Below are positions 1 through 12,285 of a stretch of DNA of 64,000 bases, one piece after another. The first letter of the stretch is position 1, and every line of letters begins with the position of its first letter. Source of the DNA: Salvelinus alpinus (Eukaryota; Chordata; Actinopteri; Salmoniformes; Salmonidae); NCBI RefSeq assembly GCF_045679555.1, contig NC_092091.1:91716190-91780189 (forward strand), written 5' to 3'. A model generated the notes under the pieces. That model was not told the DNA's origin. It worked only from the letters and a program-made list of their open reading frames with translations, and searched no databases. The translations under genes were made by a program, and so were the position numbers.

Positions 1-45
1 GCCTGATAGTGTAATAACCATGTCGTAGCCTGATAGTGAAGGGCA
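1..45. repeat. End of 27-bp minisatellite, copy 1
   Basis: About one and a half units of the GATAGTGTAATAACCATGTCG-type repeat seen in full at 35233-35870. The window opens inside this array, which marks the left edge of the duplicated 5' region of NLR copy 1. Confidence 0.85.
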
Positions 46-328
46 GGCTAACTGCAATAAAGAGAGGAGGGAAACTCCGTTCAAAGACACTTTAATATTT
101 AGACTGTATTCAGCTAAAACTGATCATTCAGACTTTATATACTAGAACATGTTATAATAGTGCATGAAGTGTCCTTCTAGAACAGACTGGATGTTAAACT
201 GCTGAAGCTTCTAAGTGAAAGCATCAGACTCAGACTGCAACAGACCACTGACTGCTCACTGCTGTAGATCATTCATTCAGCAAGCAGCCTGGAAACTCCA
301 GAGAGAAGTTCTGCATCATAGTTAACAC

Positions 329-398
329 GTCATTACATTACATTTACATTTATGTCATTTAGCAGACGCTCTTATCCAGAGCAACTTACAAGTTGGAG
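329..398. mobile_element. Short fish repeat fragment present only in copy 1
   Basis: The stretch CATTTAGCAGACGCTCTTATCC followed by CAGAGCAACTTACAAGTTGG-like sequence resembles a short repeat scattered in many teleost genomes. Copy 2 (36120-36140) lacks it and reads straight through, so it is a later insertion or a loss from copy 2. No target duplication could be fixed because the flank is CATTA-rich. Confidence 0.6.
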
Positions 399-917
399 AT
401 TATAACTCCTGTAGCTTTTAGTAGACCGACCGACCGGCTTCATTCATGATGCATGAATGAAATGATAGTCATTGCCCGGGACTAAACTAACTGGGGAATG
501 TTCACTGAACAGGACCCAACGTTTTGGAACGTTCAGATGTTATGAACAAACATGCCTCTCTGACATTTAGAATAGTGATTCAGGTCGGCTCTATCTCTGG
601 TAATTATATTTGTAACATTCGACAACGTTTGGCGACTGAACGTTGCCCTAAATGTGTATTCATTAGGAACCAAACGAACAGAAACGGAAACAGGGAGGGA
701 CTAACCTGAACTTGTCCAGTGAGAAATACTCCTTTTTGTTGCAAAACGTTTTGCTACGATCTGCACGATTGAATACACCCATGGGAAGTATGAGACAGCT
801 TACCTGCTGGTGACGACTACAACAAAACCATTTTCAGTAGCCAAACGCTGTCGAATGTGGCAGATAGAAATGTCATGCATAGACGTGATTCCTTCTTCTA
901 AATGTCCGAGGCATGTT
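399..917. other. No gene seen; duplicated 5' flank
   Basis: Non-coding sequence shared with 36140-36636. It contains one unit (about 872-904) of the motif that is expanded about 16-fold in copy 2. Short open frames here have no recognisable product. Confidence 0.6.
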
Positions 918-1245
918 TGTCTACTTGTTACCGGAAACCCTGTTACTGAAGGCATATGTATCTATAATCCGTTGTTCATCAGGCCGGATTGTGTGTGGAT
1001 ATCTTTAGAAAATACTGTATAGAAACCGTCTGAACAGAACTTTTCTCCAAACCGGCACCTATAACTGCTGTATTAGGCTACGAGGAAGTGCGTATTGAGC
1101 GCTGTCTACCAAAGCCAAGGTGCCGGTTTGGAGAAACGTTCGGTTCAGACGGTTTCTATAGGTCTACAGATATCCACACATGATAGAACCCTGACCGACG
1201 GACAAGGAGTTACGGATGATCGATATTCAGTAACAGGATTTTAGG
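918..1245. repeat. Long imperfect palindrome, copy 1
   Basis: The inner arms 1018-1060 and 1118-1160 are almost perfect reverse complements (43 nt each, 57-nt spacer), starting TATAGAAACCGTCTGAAC and ending with its complement. Weaker complementarity extends outward to about 918 and 1245, for example GTGTGGATATC against GATATCCACAC. The same structure lies at 37663-37990 in copy 2. It may be an old MITE-like element or a hairpin near the promoter. Confidence 0.75.
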
Positions 1246-1322
1246 AAACAAGTAGCCTACCCGCCTACATAATTTTGCCAGTTATTTTCCAGGCTTCACA
1301 TTGTAGCCACCGAGGACGCCAA

Positions 1323-1435
1323 TGCACGCATGCGCAGCGTCCTATATCGGGGTAACCATAGAAACAAGAATGTATTGAAGATCGTCTCCATTCAAGTCAA
1401 TGACGTCATAATGGGTGGACTGGCGGCCATTTTGA
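1323..1435 (+). promoter_or_regulatory. Promoter-like block of NLR copy 1 (NRF1-, CRE- and YY1-type sites)
   Basis: CACGCATGCGCA (about 1325-1336) fits an NRF1 site. TGACGTCA (1401-1408) is a perfect CRE/ATF palindrome. GGCGGCCATTTTG (about 1423-1434) reads as a YY1 site on the other strand. All three are kept at the same spacing in copy 2 (38060-38172). The motifs are seen; that they drive the downstream NLR gene is inferred from position and conservation. Confidence 0.45.
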
Positions 1436-1445
1436 GTGTTCCCAT

Positions 1446-1500
1446 GGTTCAGAATGTACAGGTTCGGAATGTACAGGTTCAGAATGTACAGGTTCAGACA
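1446..1500. repeat. 15-bp tandem repeat
   Basis: Three to four copies of GGTTCAGAATGTACA. Copy 2 has one unit fewer (38177-38220). Confidence 0.8.
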
Positions 1501-1673
1501 AGAGGATTATAATATCCCATAACTCTTTGTGCTACTAGTTTAAATAATCTACAGCTACTTTACCACTGGTCACGTTTTCAATGTTTATCTTATAGAATCC
1601 AGCAATGGTGATGGTCCCATTCATTAGATCATTTTCAAACGCTTCCGTATTTACTTTGTCTGGATCTTCCCAT

Positions 1674-2205
1674 CTTCAACCTGACCAGCTAGCTATGTCA
1701 GCTATGTATGAATAAGATGTGTCTTGTATGCTAAAATTAGCTAGCAGGCTAGATGGTTGTCTTCAACCTGACCAGCTAGCTATGTCAGCTGTGTATGAAT
1801 AAGATGTATCTTATATGCTAACGTTAGCTAGCAGGCTAGATGGTTGACTTCAACCCATCTTCAACCTGACCAGCTAGCTATGTCAGCTATGTATGAATAA
1901 GATGTTTCTTATATGCTAACGTTAGCTAGCAGGCTAGATAGTTGTCTTCAACCTGACCAGCTAGCTATGTCAGCTATGTATGAATAAGATGTATCTTATA
2001 TGCTAACGTTAGCTAGCAGGCTAGATAGTTGTCTTCAACCTGACCAGCTAGCTATGTCAGCTATGTATGAATAAGATGTGTCTTATATGCTAACGTTAGC
2101 TAGCAGGCTAGATGGTTGTCTTCAACCCATCTTCAACCTGACCAGCTAGCTATGTATGAAAAAGATGTATCTTATATGCTAGCGTTAGCTAGCAGGCTAG
2201 ATGTT
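1674..2205. repeat. 87-bp minisatellite, copy 1 (about 6 units)
   Basis: Units begin CTTCAACCTGACCAGCTAGC and contain the palindrome GCTAACGTTAGC. The spacing between the first two units (1674 and 1761) is 87 bp, and some units carry an extra CCATCTTCAAC. The paralogous array (38405-40567) has about 16 units. Confidence 0.9.
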
Positions 2206-2349
2206 GTCTTTTTTCTGACATTCTCTTATGATCTGCTTCTGACCGCTTGCCTCCCGTCCCTGTCCCCCAGCAGACAATTACCCTGCCCCCACCCCAACGG
2301 ACATGTATTATTATCTGTTGCTGCTTTTTACTTCCTGGCATGGGTCTGA

Positions 2350-2423
2350 ATTGAAGACGGGAAGGTTAACAATGTCATAATAATGAGGAGGCTCAGGCGT
2401 TGTAGCTACGCTGCAGCGTAGCT
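2350..2423. other. Inverted segment relative to copy 2, with palindromic junction
   Basis: Read on the minus strand, this stretch matches 40613-40722 of copy 2 (shared GCAGCGTAGCTACAACGC, CCTCCTCATTATT and TTAACCTTCCC). On the plus strand it lies in the opposite orientation. It ends in the perfect 20-nt palindrome AGCTACGCTGCAGCGTAGCT (2404-2423). Next to it, copy 1 lacks about 3.7 kb present in copy 2, including the CARD exon. Confidence 0.75.
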
Positions 2424-2740
2424 TTATTATGATGGCATGTTAAATAGAGATTTGTGTCATCGTGTTCCTTGACGAAGGCTATGCTAAAACGTGTCAGAGT
2501 TTTTATACATATTGTTCTATTGAACATGCTATCATAACAAATGCATTGTAACTTCTTTTCAGTGTTTTTAGTGCCCCTCGGTCCTTCTTGTTTTTGATGA
2601 CCATTTATCCCCAAAATATCACCTTCAATCTATGAAGATCTACCAGTGTATCCTTGTAGCTTTCTATCCTGATTTTCTCTAGTCCTTTAGATTGGCTTTG
2701 ATTTGGTGGCACAGTGCATTTACATTTACTCTCTCTTCCC
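2424..2740. other. No gene seen; shared intron sequence
   Basis: Matches about 44406-44716 upstream of the NACHT exon of copy 2. It contains an imperfect inverted repeat (TGATGGCATGTT near 2431 and AACATGCTATCA near 2522). Confidence 0.6.
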
Positions 2741-5700
2741 TTAAAACCTTTTCTCAATATAGGGGGTGCTGTTTCCAATATCGTCTCCAAATTAAACTGC
2801 CTCGTACTCAATTCTTGCTCGTACAATATGCATATTATTATTACTATTGGATAGAAAACACTCTCTAGTTTCTAAAACCGTTTGAAATATTTCTCTGAGT
2901 GAAACAGAACTCGTTTGGCAGCGAAATTCCTGACGGGTACTGCAAAATCTGAAAATGTTGACTCTGTTCTAGGATCAGTTTAAAACTCTGTATGTATCCT
3001 ATGGGTCGACATGAACTGCATGCACCTCCCCCTGGATGTCAGTAACCAATGAGAATTGGAATGGAGTTTCTAGGCAGATCTGAGACCTTATAAAAGCCCA
3101 TGGAATGGGGGGTGCACTCTTTTCAACTTTCTTCATGACGCAGAAGAGGACCTTAGGATGGCGTTTTGAAAAGCTCACGTTATAGGCCTTAGATATATCC
3201 TGCTCTGATTTTATTCGGTATAGGTGTTAGAAACATCATAACGAAGTTATTTTAAACCAAGTTATATCAGTTTATGTGATTATATTGCGATTTTCGGAAT
3301 TTGATTTTTGTTGCGTTTTGAAGATTTGGGCATGTCTGCGCCACATGGCTAATGTTTGCGGCTATTTCCAAAGTTGAAGAGGACGTTCTTCAACCGAGCA
3401 ACGATTATTTTGGACAAAGGACAACTTGCCCAAGATTCTGATGGAAGCTCGTCCAAAAGTAAGAGCTATTTATGATGTTATTCGTATTTCTGTGGAAAAA
3501 TGTAAAAGGATTTGTCCGCCATTAATTTCGGCACTGGTCTGGCTGTAACGCACACTGTATGTCTAGTAACGTTAATTTTAAAAATCTAACACAGCGGTTG
3601 CATTAATAACTAATGCATCTTTCATTTGCTGTCCAACCTGTATTTTTTAGTCAAGTTTACGATTAGTTATCGATTAGATTAGGTGCCTCTCCAAGATGGC
3701 GCCGGCCAGAATGCCTGAAATGTTGCTACTGATCACATTGTATAACCACGATTTGTGCTGCTAAATATGCACATTCTCGAACAAAACTTATATGCATTGT
3801 GTAATATGATGTTACAGGACTGTCATCTGATGAAGTTTATCCAGGTTAGTCAAAAATAATATATCTTTTGCTGGATTGTTACGATCGCTAACCTTTGCTG
3901 CTGGTAAATTGCTTGTGTTTCTGGCTATTGTGGTAAGCTAATATAATGCTATATTGTGTTTTCGCTGTAAAACACTTAAAAAATCTGAAATATTGGCTGG
4001 ATTCACAAGATGTTGGGCTTTCATTTGCTGTATGCTGTGTATTTTTCAGAAATGCTTTATGATGAGTAATTAGGTATTTGACGTTGGTATCTGTATTTAT
4101 TCTGGCTCCATCAACGCTATTTCAGATTGCAGCTGCAATGTAGAACTGTGATTTATACCTGAAATATGCACATTTTTCTAACAAAACATATGCTATACAA
4201 TAAATATGTTATCAGACTGTCATCTGATGAAGTTATTTCTCGGTTAGTGACTATTTATATCATTATGTGGTCGAAATTGTGATAGCTACCTATGCAGGAA
4301 AAAAATGGTGGACAAAAAAAAGATGTGTCTTTTGCTATCGTGGTTAGCTAATAGATTTACATATTGTGTCTTCCCTGTAAAACATTTTAAAAATCAGAAA
4401 TGATGGCTGGATTCACAAGATGTGTATCTTTCATCTGGTGTCTTGGACTTGTGATTTAACTTTTACTGCCTCAGAAACCCGGATCCGGGAGCACCCCCCA
4501 CCCCCCACACACTGATTAGCATAGATAGCATAGCTTCAGAAGTAGATAGTAGCATCTAAATATCATTAAATCACAAGTCCAAGACACCAGATGAAAGATA
4601 CAGATCTTGTGAATAAAGCCACCATTTCAGATTTTTAAAATGTTTTACAGGGAAGACAAAATATGTAAATCTATTAGCTAAACACGTTAGCAAAACACAC
4701 CACTATTCTAACTCCATCAGTTTCTTACTCCTTCAGGTGCTATCACCAATTCGGCTCAACTAAGATATTGATAGCCAATAACCTATAAAAAAAACCATCA
4801 GATGACAGTCTGATAACATATTCATGGTATAGGATAGTTTTTGTTAGAAAAAAGTGCATATTTCAGGTAGAAATCACAGTTTACAATTGCACCGACCATC
4901 ACAAATCCACTAGAATTACTAGATAGAGCAACGTGTATGACCAATTTACTCATCATAAAACATTTCATAAAAATAGACAAAGCATAGCAATGGAAAGACC
5001 CAGTTCTTGTGATTTCAGACCATATTTCAGATTTTCTAAGCGTTTTTCAGCGAAAACACAATAAATCGATAAGTTAGCATACTACATGTTCCAACGTTAC
5101 CAGAGCATCGATTCCAGCCAAAGAGCGCTATAACGTAATCACCGCCAAAAGATATTAATTTTTTCACTAACCTTCTCAGAATTCTTCCGATGACACTCCT
5201 GTAACATCATTTTACAACATACATATACAGTTTGTTCGAAAAGGTGCATATTTAGCCATACAAAACCGTGGTTACACAATGAAAATACTAGGAAATCAAG
5301 CCTCAATATGTCTGACGTCATCTATCAGAGTGATCTAGTTTAATTAAAAGCTAATCATATACTTGACTAAAAAATACAGGGTTGACAGGAATCGAAAGAC
5401 AAATTAGTTCTTAATGCAACCGCTGATTTACATTTTTAAAATTATCCTTACTTTTCAATACAGGGTTGGCCAAGTGAAGCTATACCAAACAAAATGGCGA
5501 TATATACGTTTAAAATATTTCGACAGAAACACGGTTTATCATATTAAATATTGCTTACTTTGAGCTGATCTTCCATCATATTCTTGGGCAATGTATCCTT
5601 TCTATGTTATAAACGTCTTTTGGTCGATAGATGTCCTCTGTCCTTCGAAATGTCCACTAACAACGACCGAGACCGCGAAACGTTCCCAAAGCTAGAAAGT

Positions 5701-6397
5701 GCACGACAAATAAATTCCTCAGAATCGCACTAAACGGATATAAATTGCTATAAAACGGTTAAAATTCACTACCTTATGATGTTTTTAACAACTATAACGA
5801 CTGAAAACATGACCGGAGAAATACTGCTGGTTAGAAAACGATTTGGAACGAGGCAGGTCCGATGGCCTTCACGCTTGAGGCGCACGTTGAGAAAGAGGGG
5901 TCTCTGTACATTTTTGTCATTTATAATGGCTCTGAACGTCCCATAGACTTCATTGAAAACGTGATGACGTACAGACACCCAGAGGAAGACGTAGGTAGTG
6001 TCGGTTTCTTCATAGCATTCACTGTGGCCTTATAAACAGACCCCAGATCAGAGGTAAAAATTTCTGAAATCTGAACCCTGTCATGAAAAGTGCTGTAGAA
6101 ATTGTTCTGTACCACTCAGAGACAAAATTTCAACTCCTATAGAAACTATAGACTGTTTTCTATCCAATAATAATAATAACAATAATATGCATATTGTACG
6201 ATCAAGAATTGAGTACGAGGCAGTTTAATTTGGAAATGTAAAAAAAAAAATAATGCTAACAGCTCCCCCTATTGACAAAAGGTTAATGATATTTTGATGC
6301 TAGTATTTACTTGTGGCGCTATGCTAGGCTATGCTAGTCAGCCTTTTTACTGATGAGGGTGCTCCCGGATCCGGGATGAGTACCAAGTAGAAGTTAA
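2741..6397. mobile_element. TTAA-flanked foldback element with very long inverted arms
   Basis: Copy 2 (44716) reads straight through at a TTAA where copy 1 carries this 3.65 kb insert between TTAA (2741-2744) and TTAA (6394-6397). A third TTAA lies at 6283-6286. The ends are inverted: AACCTTTTCTCAATATAGGGGG on the left against CCCCCTATTGACAAAAGGTT on the right. The arms stay complementary through most of the element and meet near 4500. Each arm also holds diverged internal repeats (CAGACTGTCATCTGATGAAG, CACAAGATGT). No transposase is seen, so it is non-autonomous. TTAA use is typical of piggyBac-type elements, but that assignment is inference. Confidence 0.75.
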
Positions 6398-6411
6398 TAC
6401 CCGTATTTTAG

Positions 6412-6863
6412 GTTCAAAACCCTGTCACAGATATCAGACACAGCTGAAATGTGAAGCACGGAAGATCACAGAGGGTGCATGGAAACAAAGCTGTAGTCTC
6501 CTACCAGAGAGATGTAGAAATGAGGGGACTTTTTCTTACACCCCTCTTGTGTTAGATACAGACGTGCATTCATCTGACTCTGAAATTAAAATGAAGAATA
6601 AAATATGCAAGAAAGCTCGGCCTAAAAAGCTAAAGAGCTTCATCCCCATGTCCAAACAGGAAACATCACCTGCTGAGCTGCTAAAAACACATGAGAAAAA
6701 AATCCTCCTTTTTGGAAAACCTGGAATTGGAAAAACAACAGTCGCCCATCAAATGTTGAACCTCTGGGCAGAGAAATATCACAGAGAACTAGATTACATG
6801 GTTTTTTTTGGTGTGAGAGACATTTCACACAGAGAACCCATGAGCCTGGAGGACCTTCTCTTT
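6412..6863 (+). CDS. NLR copy 1, NACHT exon, 5' piece (FISNA-like region and Walker A)
   Basis: The exon opens after the acceptor TTTTAG at 6411. Its first codon is completed from the previous exon, as in copy 2. The reading frame passes through a FISNA-like linker rich in Lys and Arg, then the P-loop GKPGIGKTT and the NACHT strand ending in the motif EDLLF. It is cut by the LINE within AGGACCTTCTCTTT (6850-6863). After the insertion point the frame runs into the LINE's poly-T tract and stops at 6894-6896. Copy 2 (44733-45180) shows the uninterrupted form. Confidence 0.85.
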
Positions 6864-7132
6864 TTTTTTTATAATATGTTTATTATTTTCCAATAAAAAT
6901 AAAGTAAAAAAGACAGCAATACAAACAATGACATTCATTGTACTGTTGAATGGGATGGCCAGTTTAGAGGACAAAACAAAAGTTAACTCACACATACACA
7001 AAATAAAACAAAATCCTATTAGGTGGTACATGTATAAGAAGACAGCATATAGTCATTACAAGCAGTGTAGTTCAGCCAAAAATAAATATTGAGTGGAGTA
7101 CAGCACAGAGTAGCAGCAGATCGTCAGCCCAG

Positions 7133-10100
7133 TTATGAAGCGGGGCTAGACCATTTATCCAGTATCGGCTGCCATATTTTGTAAAACAATGGACTTCTAT
7201 TGGAGGTGTTGTATCGAATCTTTTCCATATGTATTACATTCCCTAAATCCCGTAACCACATTTCAAAGGTAGGTACAGTCTCCAATTTCCAAAATTGCAA
7301 TATGAGCCTTTTGGCTAATAGAGTACACAGAGAGACAGCTTTCCCTTCCTGGTTATTCCCATCAACTGTACCAAACAGAGCGATCAATGGGTCTGGGGCT
7401 AGAACTCTATCAAAGGCCTTAGATAAGTAATCAAAAATGAGAGCCCAGTAAGCATGTAATTTAGGGCATGTCCAGAATAAGTGGGTCAACGTCCCCTCAT
7501 CCTGCTTGCACCTCTCACACAGTGGTGAGGTGTCCGGGAATATTTTATGCAGTTTTACTTTTGAGTAGTGTAACCTGTGTATCACCTTAAACTGTACAAG
7601 GTTGTGTCTGGCATTCACTGAACTGTGGTTTATATTCCTGAGAGCTTCTATCCAGTCCTCATTTGAGATTTCTGAACCAAGTTCTTGTTCCCAAGCCCTT
7701 TTAATGGTGTCTGTGGATACCTCTATGTGGGCCTGTAGCACATCATACAGTCTAGAGACCGACCCTTTTGAATGGGGTTTGACAAGTATCAAGCTATCTA
7801 ATGTAGGACTATTGGGCTTAATGCCATACTGTGGGATATGTGTCCTTAAGAAATTCCTGATTTGGAGGTATCTGAAAAAATGTGTTGTTGGCATGTTGAA
7901 CTTTGCCTGTAATTGTTGAAATGAAGCTAACTGACCATCTATGTATAAATTACCAATTGTTGTGAGCCCCTTCTCCCTCCACTGTGAAAACACCACATCA
8001 TCCAATGCAGGGTGGAAAGCATGATTCAGGCTAATCGGGCTGTCTATGTAAACAGTGGGTATGTTAAGAAAATCCCTAATCTGTTTCCAGATCCTAAGCG
8101 TATGACAAATGACTGGATTGGAGTCATAAGTGGGTTTTTTTCACATATGATGGGCTATTAACAAGTGCAGGGAGTGAGGAACGTTGACAGGAGGCCTGCT
8201 CGATCAAAAGCCATGAAGGCATATCCTTCTGTCTCATCGCAGGTAAACTTTCCCTCCAGAAAGACACAATGTTCAGATTAGCAGCCCAATAATACAGTTT
8301 GAAGTGAGGAAGGCCAAAGCCCCCCTCTATCTTGTACTTGCATAAATGCTTCTTTGAAATTCTGGCTGCCTTGTTATCCCATAAAAATGGAGTTACTATT
8401 GAATCCAGTTTCTTAAAATAGCTTTGTGGTATGAAATTGGGTAGACATTGGAAGAGGTAAAGAAACCTGGGTAGGACAACCATTTTAATAGCGTTTATAC
8501 GACCAACCAAGGAAATAGGCAGAGTTTTCCAGAAATCTATATTTTGTTTAAGCTGATATATTTTCATGTCCCAATTCACTTTCAATAGCTGGTCAAGGTC
8601 TCTTGTCACTACAATGCCAAGGCTTGTGAACTTGTCCCTCACTGTTCTAAACGGGGTAGATTGCAGAAATTGCATATCCACAGGCCGTGATATTGGCATC
8701 AACTCACTTTTTTGCCAGTTTATCTTGTAGCCAGAGAAGGAGCCGAATGTGTCTATCAAGTTAAGTAATGGTGGAATAGAAGTTTTAGGCTTAGACAAAA
8801 ACAAAAGAACATCGTCTGCATATAGGGAAATTTTGTGCTGTGTGTCTTTTATTTTAACAGAAGCTATATCGGCACATGCCCGAATGCGAGTAGCAAGGGG
8901 TTCCATGGCTATAGCGAAGAGAGCAGGCGAAATAGGGCACCCCTGTCGGCACCCCTTGAACAGGCGGAATGACTGCGACATTTCCTGATTGGTCACAACG
9001 GACGCCATTGGGTGTGCATAAATAATTCTTATCCAATTAATAAATTCCTTTCCAAATCCGAAATGCTCCAGAACCGACATCATATACTTCCACTCAATCT
9101 GATCAAACGCCTTCTCTGCATCAAGAGCTATTACCACTGCCTCAACTTTATGATCATGATACATTACGTTGAAAAGGCGTCTCAAATTGTAGTATATATG
9201 TCGGCCCGGGATAAAACCTGTCTGGTCAGGGTGTATGATGTCGGAAATATATTTTTTCAATCGGTTTGCCAATATCTTTGTCAACACCTTGTTTTCTATG
9301 GGGAGTAACGACACGGGGCGATACGACGACATCTCCATGGAATCTCTATCTTTTTTCAAGATCAGGGCTATTGTAGCCTCATACAGTGTTTGCGGGAGTT
9401 TGGTATTTTCTTTGGATTGATGAAACATTCGCAGCATAAGTGGAGATAGACTAGCGCAGTACTTCTTATAGAATTCTATTACATATCCATCGGGCCCAGG
9501 GGCCTTGCTGTTTGGAAATTGTGCTATCGCTGTGTTAATTTCATCTAAGGTTATCCCTGCATCGAGTGCGGCAGCTGCCCCCCTGTCTAGTTTAGGAAGT
9601 TCACATTCAGCGAGAAAGCGTTCCATAGTTTGTGGATCAGTAGCATCGCATTTTGATTGGTATAGCTCTGAGTAAAACTGCGCAAAGCATTTATTAATGT
9701 CCTGCGGATCTGTTACTATTTTACCCTTCTTGTCTTTTATTTTGTGAATAGCTCTAGATGCTTGTACCTGCCTTAGCTGTCTTGCTAATAATTTATGTGG
9801 TTTGTCCCCCAGTTCAAAATAACTTTGTTGCGTTCTAGCAAGTAAAGAGCCCACCCGTTTCGAAAGGATGGTATTGTATTCATACTTTAACTTTGTGATC
9901 TTCTCAAGGACTGTATACGAGGAATTTGTCCTAAAAACGTTCTCCTGTTCCCCTAACTCTCTTTCAATTTCTCTCAGCCTAGTATTGGCACGTTTCTTCC
10001 TCTCTGATGTATAAGAAATAATGTAACCTCTAATCACCGCCTTTAGAGATTCCCAAAGGGTGGAGTCGTCAACATCCCCCGTGTCGTTAGTACTGAGGAA

Positions 10101-10940
10101 AAAGGCAATCTGCTCCTTCAAATACTGACAAAAAGCCTCATCTTTCAACAGGTATGCGTCTAAGCGCCACGATCGCCGACCTGTCGACATATTGTCGAGT
10201 TTCAGCACCATGGACAGAGGAGAGTGGTCCGTAATTAGAATGGGGTGATAGGTAACCGACTCAGCTGCTGAAATTAGTTTGTAGTCCAACAAAAAAAAGT
10301 CAATTCTGGAATATGATTTATGAACTGATGAAAAGAAAGAATAATCCCTGTCTGTTGGGTGCGTCAGTCTCCAAATATCGACAATGTTAAGGTTTGTCAT
10401 CAATGTATTTAGACAGACACTGGCATTTGATTGTTGAAGTGACCTTGATAGCTGTTTATCTAAAAGAGGATCTAACGTACAGTTAAAGTCACCTCCAACA
10501 ATAACACTTGTATCCGAGATATTTGGTATGGCCTTAAATACCCTTTGAAAAAATAATGGATCATCGAAGTTGGGTCCATATAAATTGACCAAGGTTATTG
10601 GTTTTGAATTCAGTGTACCAGCCACAATAATATACCGACCATTAGGATCTGAAATCGAGGTTGAGTAAACAAAAGGAATGTTTTTCCTTATCAGGATTGC
10701 TACCCCTCTCGCTTTTGCATCAAAGTTAGACTGGTATATCTGACCGATCCAGCCGACTCGTAGCTTGGCCTGCGCGGAGCGTTTAATATGAGTTTCTTGA
10801 AGAAGCACTATGTCAGCACCCAGTGATTTAAGATGAGAAAAAACCTTAGCTCGTTTCACGACATGCCCTAATCCATTACAGTTCCAGCTGACTATCTTTA
10901 TTCCACCTGGTCTACTCTGTGCTCGGTCACTATGTGGCAT
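7133..10940 (-). pseudogene. LINE ORF2: endonuclease-reverse transcriptase
   Basis: The protein copies element RNA at nicked target DNA. The first frame (10940-8124, 938 codons) has an APE-type endonuclease (SWNCNGLG, QETH, GGDFNC, TDHSPL) and a reverse transcriptase with NSKAPGPDG, GCRQGCPISP and the catalytic SLYADDVLLF. The second frame (8005-7133, 290 codons) carries the C-terminal region, including the zinc-knuckle-like CERCKQDEGTLTHLFWTCPKL. The frames are offset by one base. The shift lies in the A run near 8116-8124, after which translation soon stops. Confidence 0.9.
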
Positions 10941-11419
10941 TTCTTATTTTAAAGCAAATTGCTGCTGTCAAACAAAACCCTGAAGAAAAACGTCCCGCCG
11001 TGCGGGAGCTTGTCATGCCACCTGTACTAATAAACGTGAACATAAAACACAGACCCCATCCCCCCTCCCGTCCCTCCACCCGTCCCTTTACTGAGTGACT
11101 TCCCCAAACGAAGCGCTCCTTGACTAACACACAAACCTTAGGGTGTCTAGACATAAAGCTTGAACTAACTCGTCGTCTATAGATGCTCCGCATATAAACT
11201 AATATTAAATAACACTTAACTTAACTCTCACGTTAGGGGGTGAGTGGCGTTAAAACATGACATGCCAAACAATGCTATATTAGCCACAACATCTCACCTA
11301 TCATATAAGTCCCAATTTCTGATCTTCTGATCGAAAAGACATAGGCCGGAAATTCAATTCACACACATTCCTGGCCTGTATTTGGCCATTTAGCCTGCTG
11401 GCACAGCCGTTCTGTATCC

Positions 11420-12285
11420 TCAGCCGGGGAGCTTGCTTGTCAAGAACAGATCGGCCTCTTTTGCGTTGTCAAACGTACGTGTTGATCCCTCGACTGTCAC
11501 CTTAAACCGGGCTGGGAAGAGGAATCCATATCGGATGTTGGCCGCCCTGCATTTGTTGCGTACCTCATCATACTCTTTCCGTTGGTTCCTCACCTCCAAG
11601 GTAAGATCTGGGTAGAAAGACACCCTGGCTCCGTTGTAGTTAAGGGGGAACTTTTGACTAGCCAGCTTGAGGATGAGATCCCTGGTGTGGGGATAGTGCA
11701 GCCTTACAATGAATGGCCTTGGTGGCCCGCCCTTGGCCGGCTTCGTTGCCTGTGCTCTGTGTGCGCGGTCGATCAGGATGGCCGTTTTGAAGTGTTCACT
11801 CCCAGCAATGCCGGTATCAGCTCCGAGACAAATTCAGTGGGTTTCCCTTTCTCAGTGTCCTCCTGGATCCCACATATTCGGATGTTCTGGCGTCTTGAAT
11901 GCGACTCGAGCATTTCCAGTCGGGCCTTCAGGGTTTTGTTGTCATTTTTGAACGTTGCGCACTGTTTCTCTATGTCCTGTAGCCTGGCCTCGTGATCGAT
12001 TGTCGTCTGCTCAACCTCGTGCACCCTTCCCTTAGTTGCCTTCACAGTTTCGGCCAAAGTCCCAATACTCTTTGAGATATCAGCCAACCTTGTGTCCACC
12101 TTCTTGCTTAGTGCGTTTATGGCAGCCAGTATGTCACTTTGAGTAGGTTCTGTGGGGAACTCTTGGAAGCTAGCCTCTTCAGCTAGCTCCTCGTGGGTCG
12201 GCGACGTTGAAATTGGTTCGTTGTCTATCTCATTCCAATTATCTTGTTTAGCGCCCCCTTTTTTGTTGCCTTTTCCTTTTTTCAT
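11420..12285 (-). pseudogene. LINE ORF1: RNA-binding coiled-coil protein
   Basis: The first frame (12285-11773) begins with a Lys/Gly-rich tail. It continues into a heptad-like coiled coil (about residues 50-130, LSKKVDTRLADISKSIGTLA) and the start of an RRM-like region (SRRQNIRICG). The rest of the domain is in another frame, ending at 11420 (LFPARFKVTV, AKEADLFLTS), so a frameshift near 11770-11780 splits it. Family members form trimers that coat element RNA. Confidence 0.8.

Larger units (their letters stand above)
1..2740. repeat. Segmental duplication, copy 1 (5' region of NLR copy 1)
   Basis: Bases 1-2200 align nearly end to end with 35840-40565, and 2424-2740 with about 44406-44716. 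Shared landmarks in the same order are the 27-bp minisatellite, the CAGTTTAGTCCCGGG-type stretch, a long palindrome, a promoter-like block with NRF1/CRE/YY1-type sites and an 87-bp minisatellite. The copies differ by minisatellite length, small insertions and one inverted segment. This is direct sequence comparison. That the pair arose with the tandem NLR genes is inferred from gene order. Confidence 0.9.

Noticed and set aside
5139-6115. Small reverse-strand ORFs in the foldback element
   Set aside because: Short, no motifs, and not conserved with the opposite arm.
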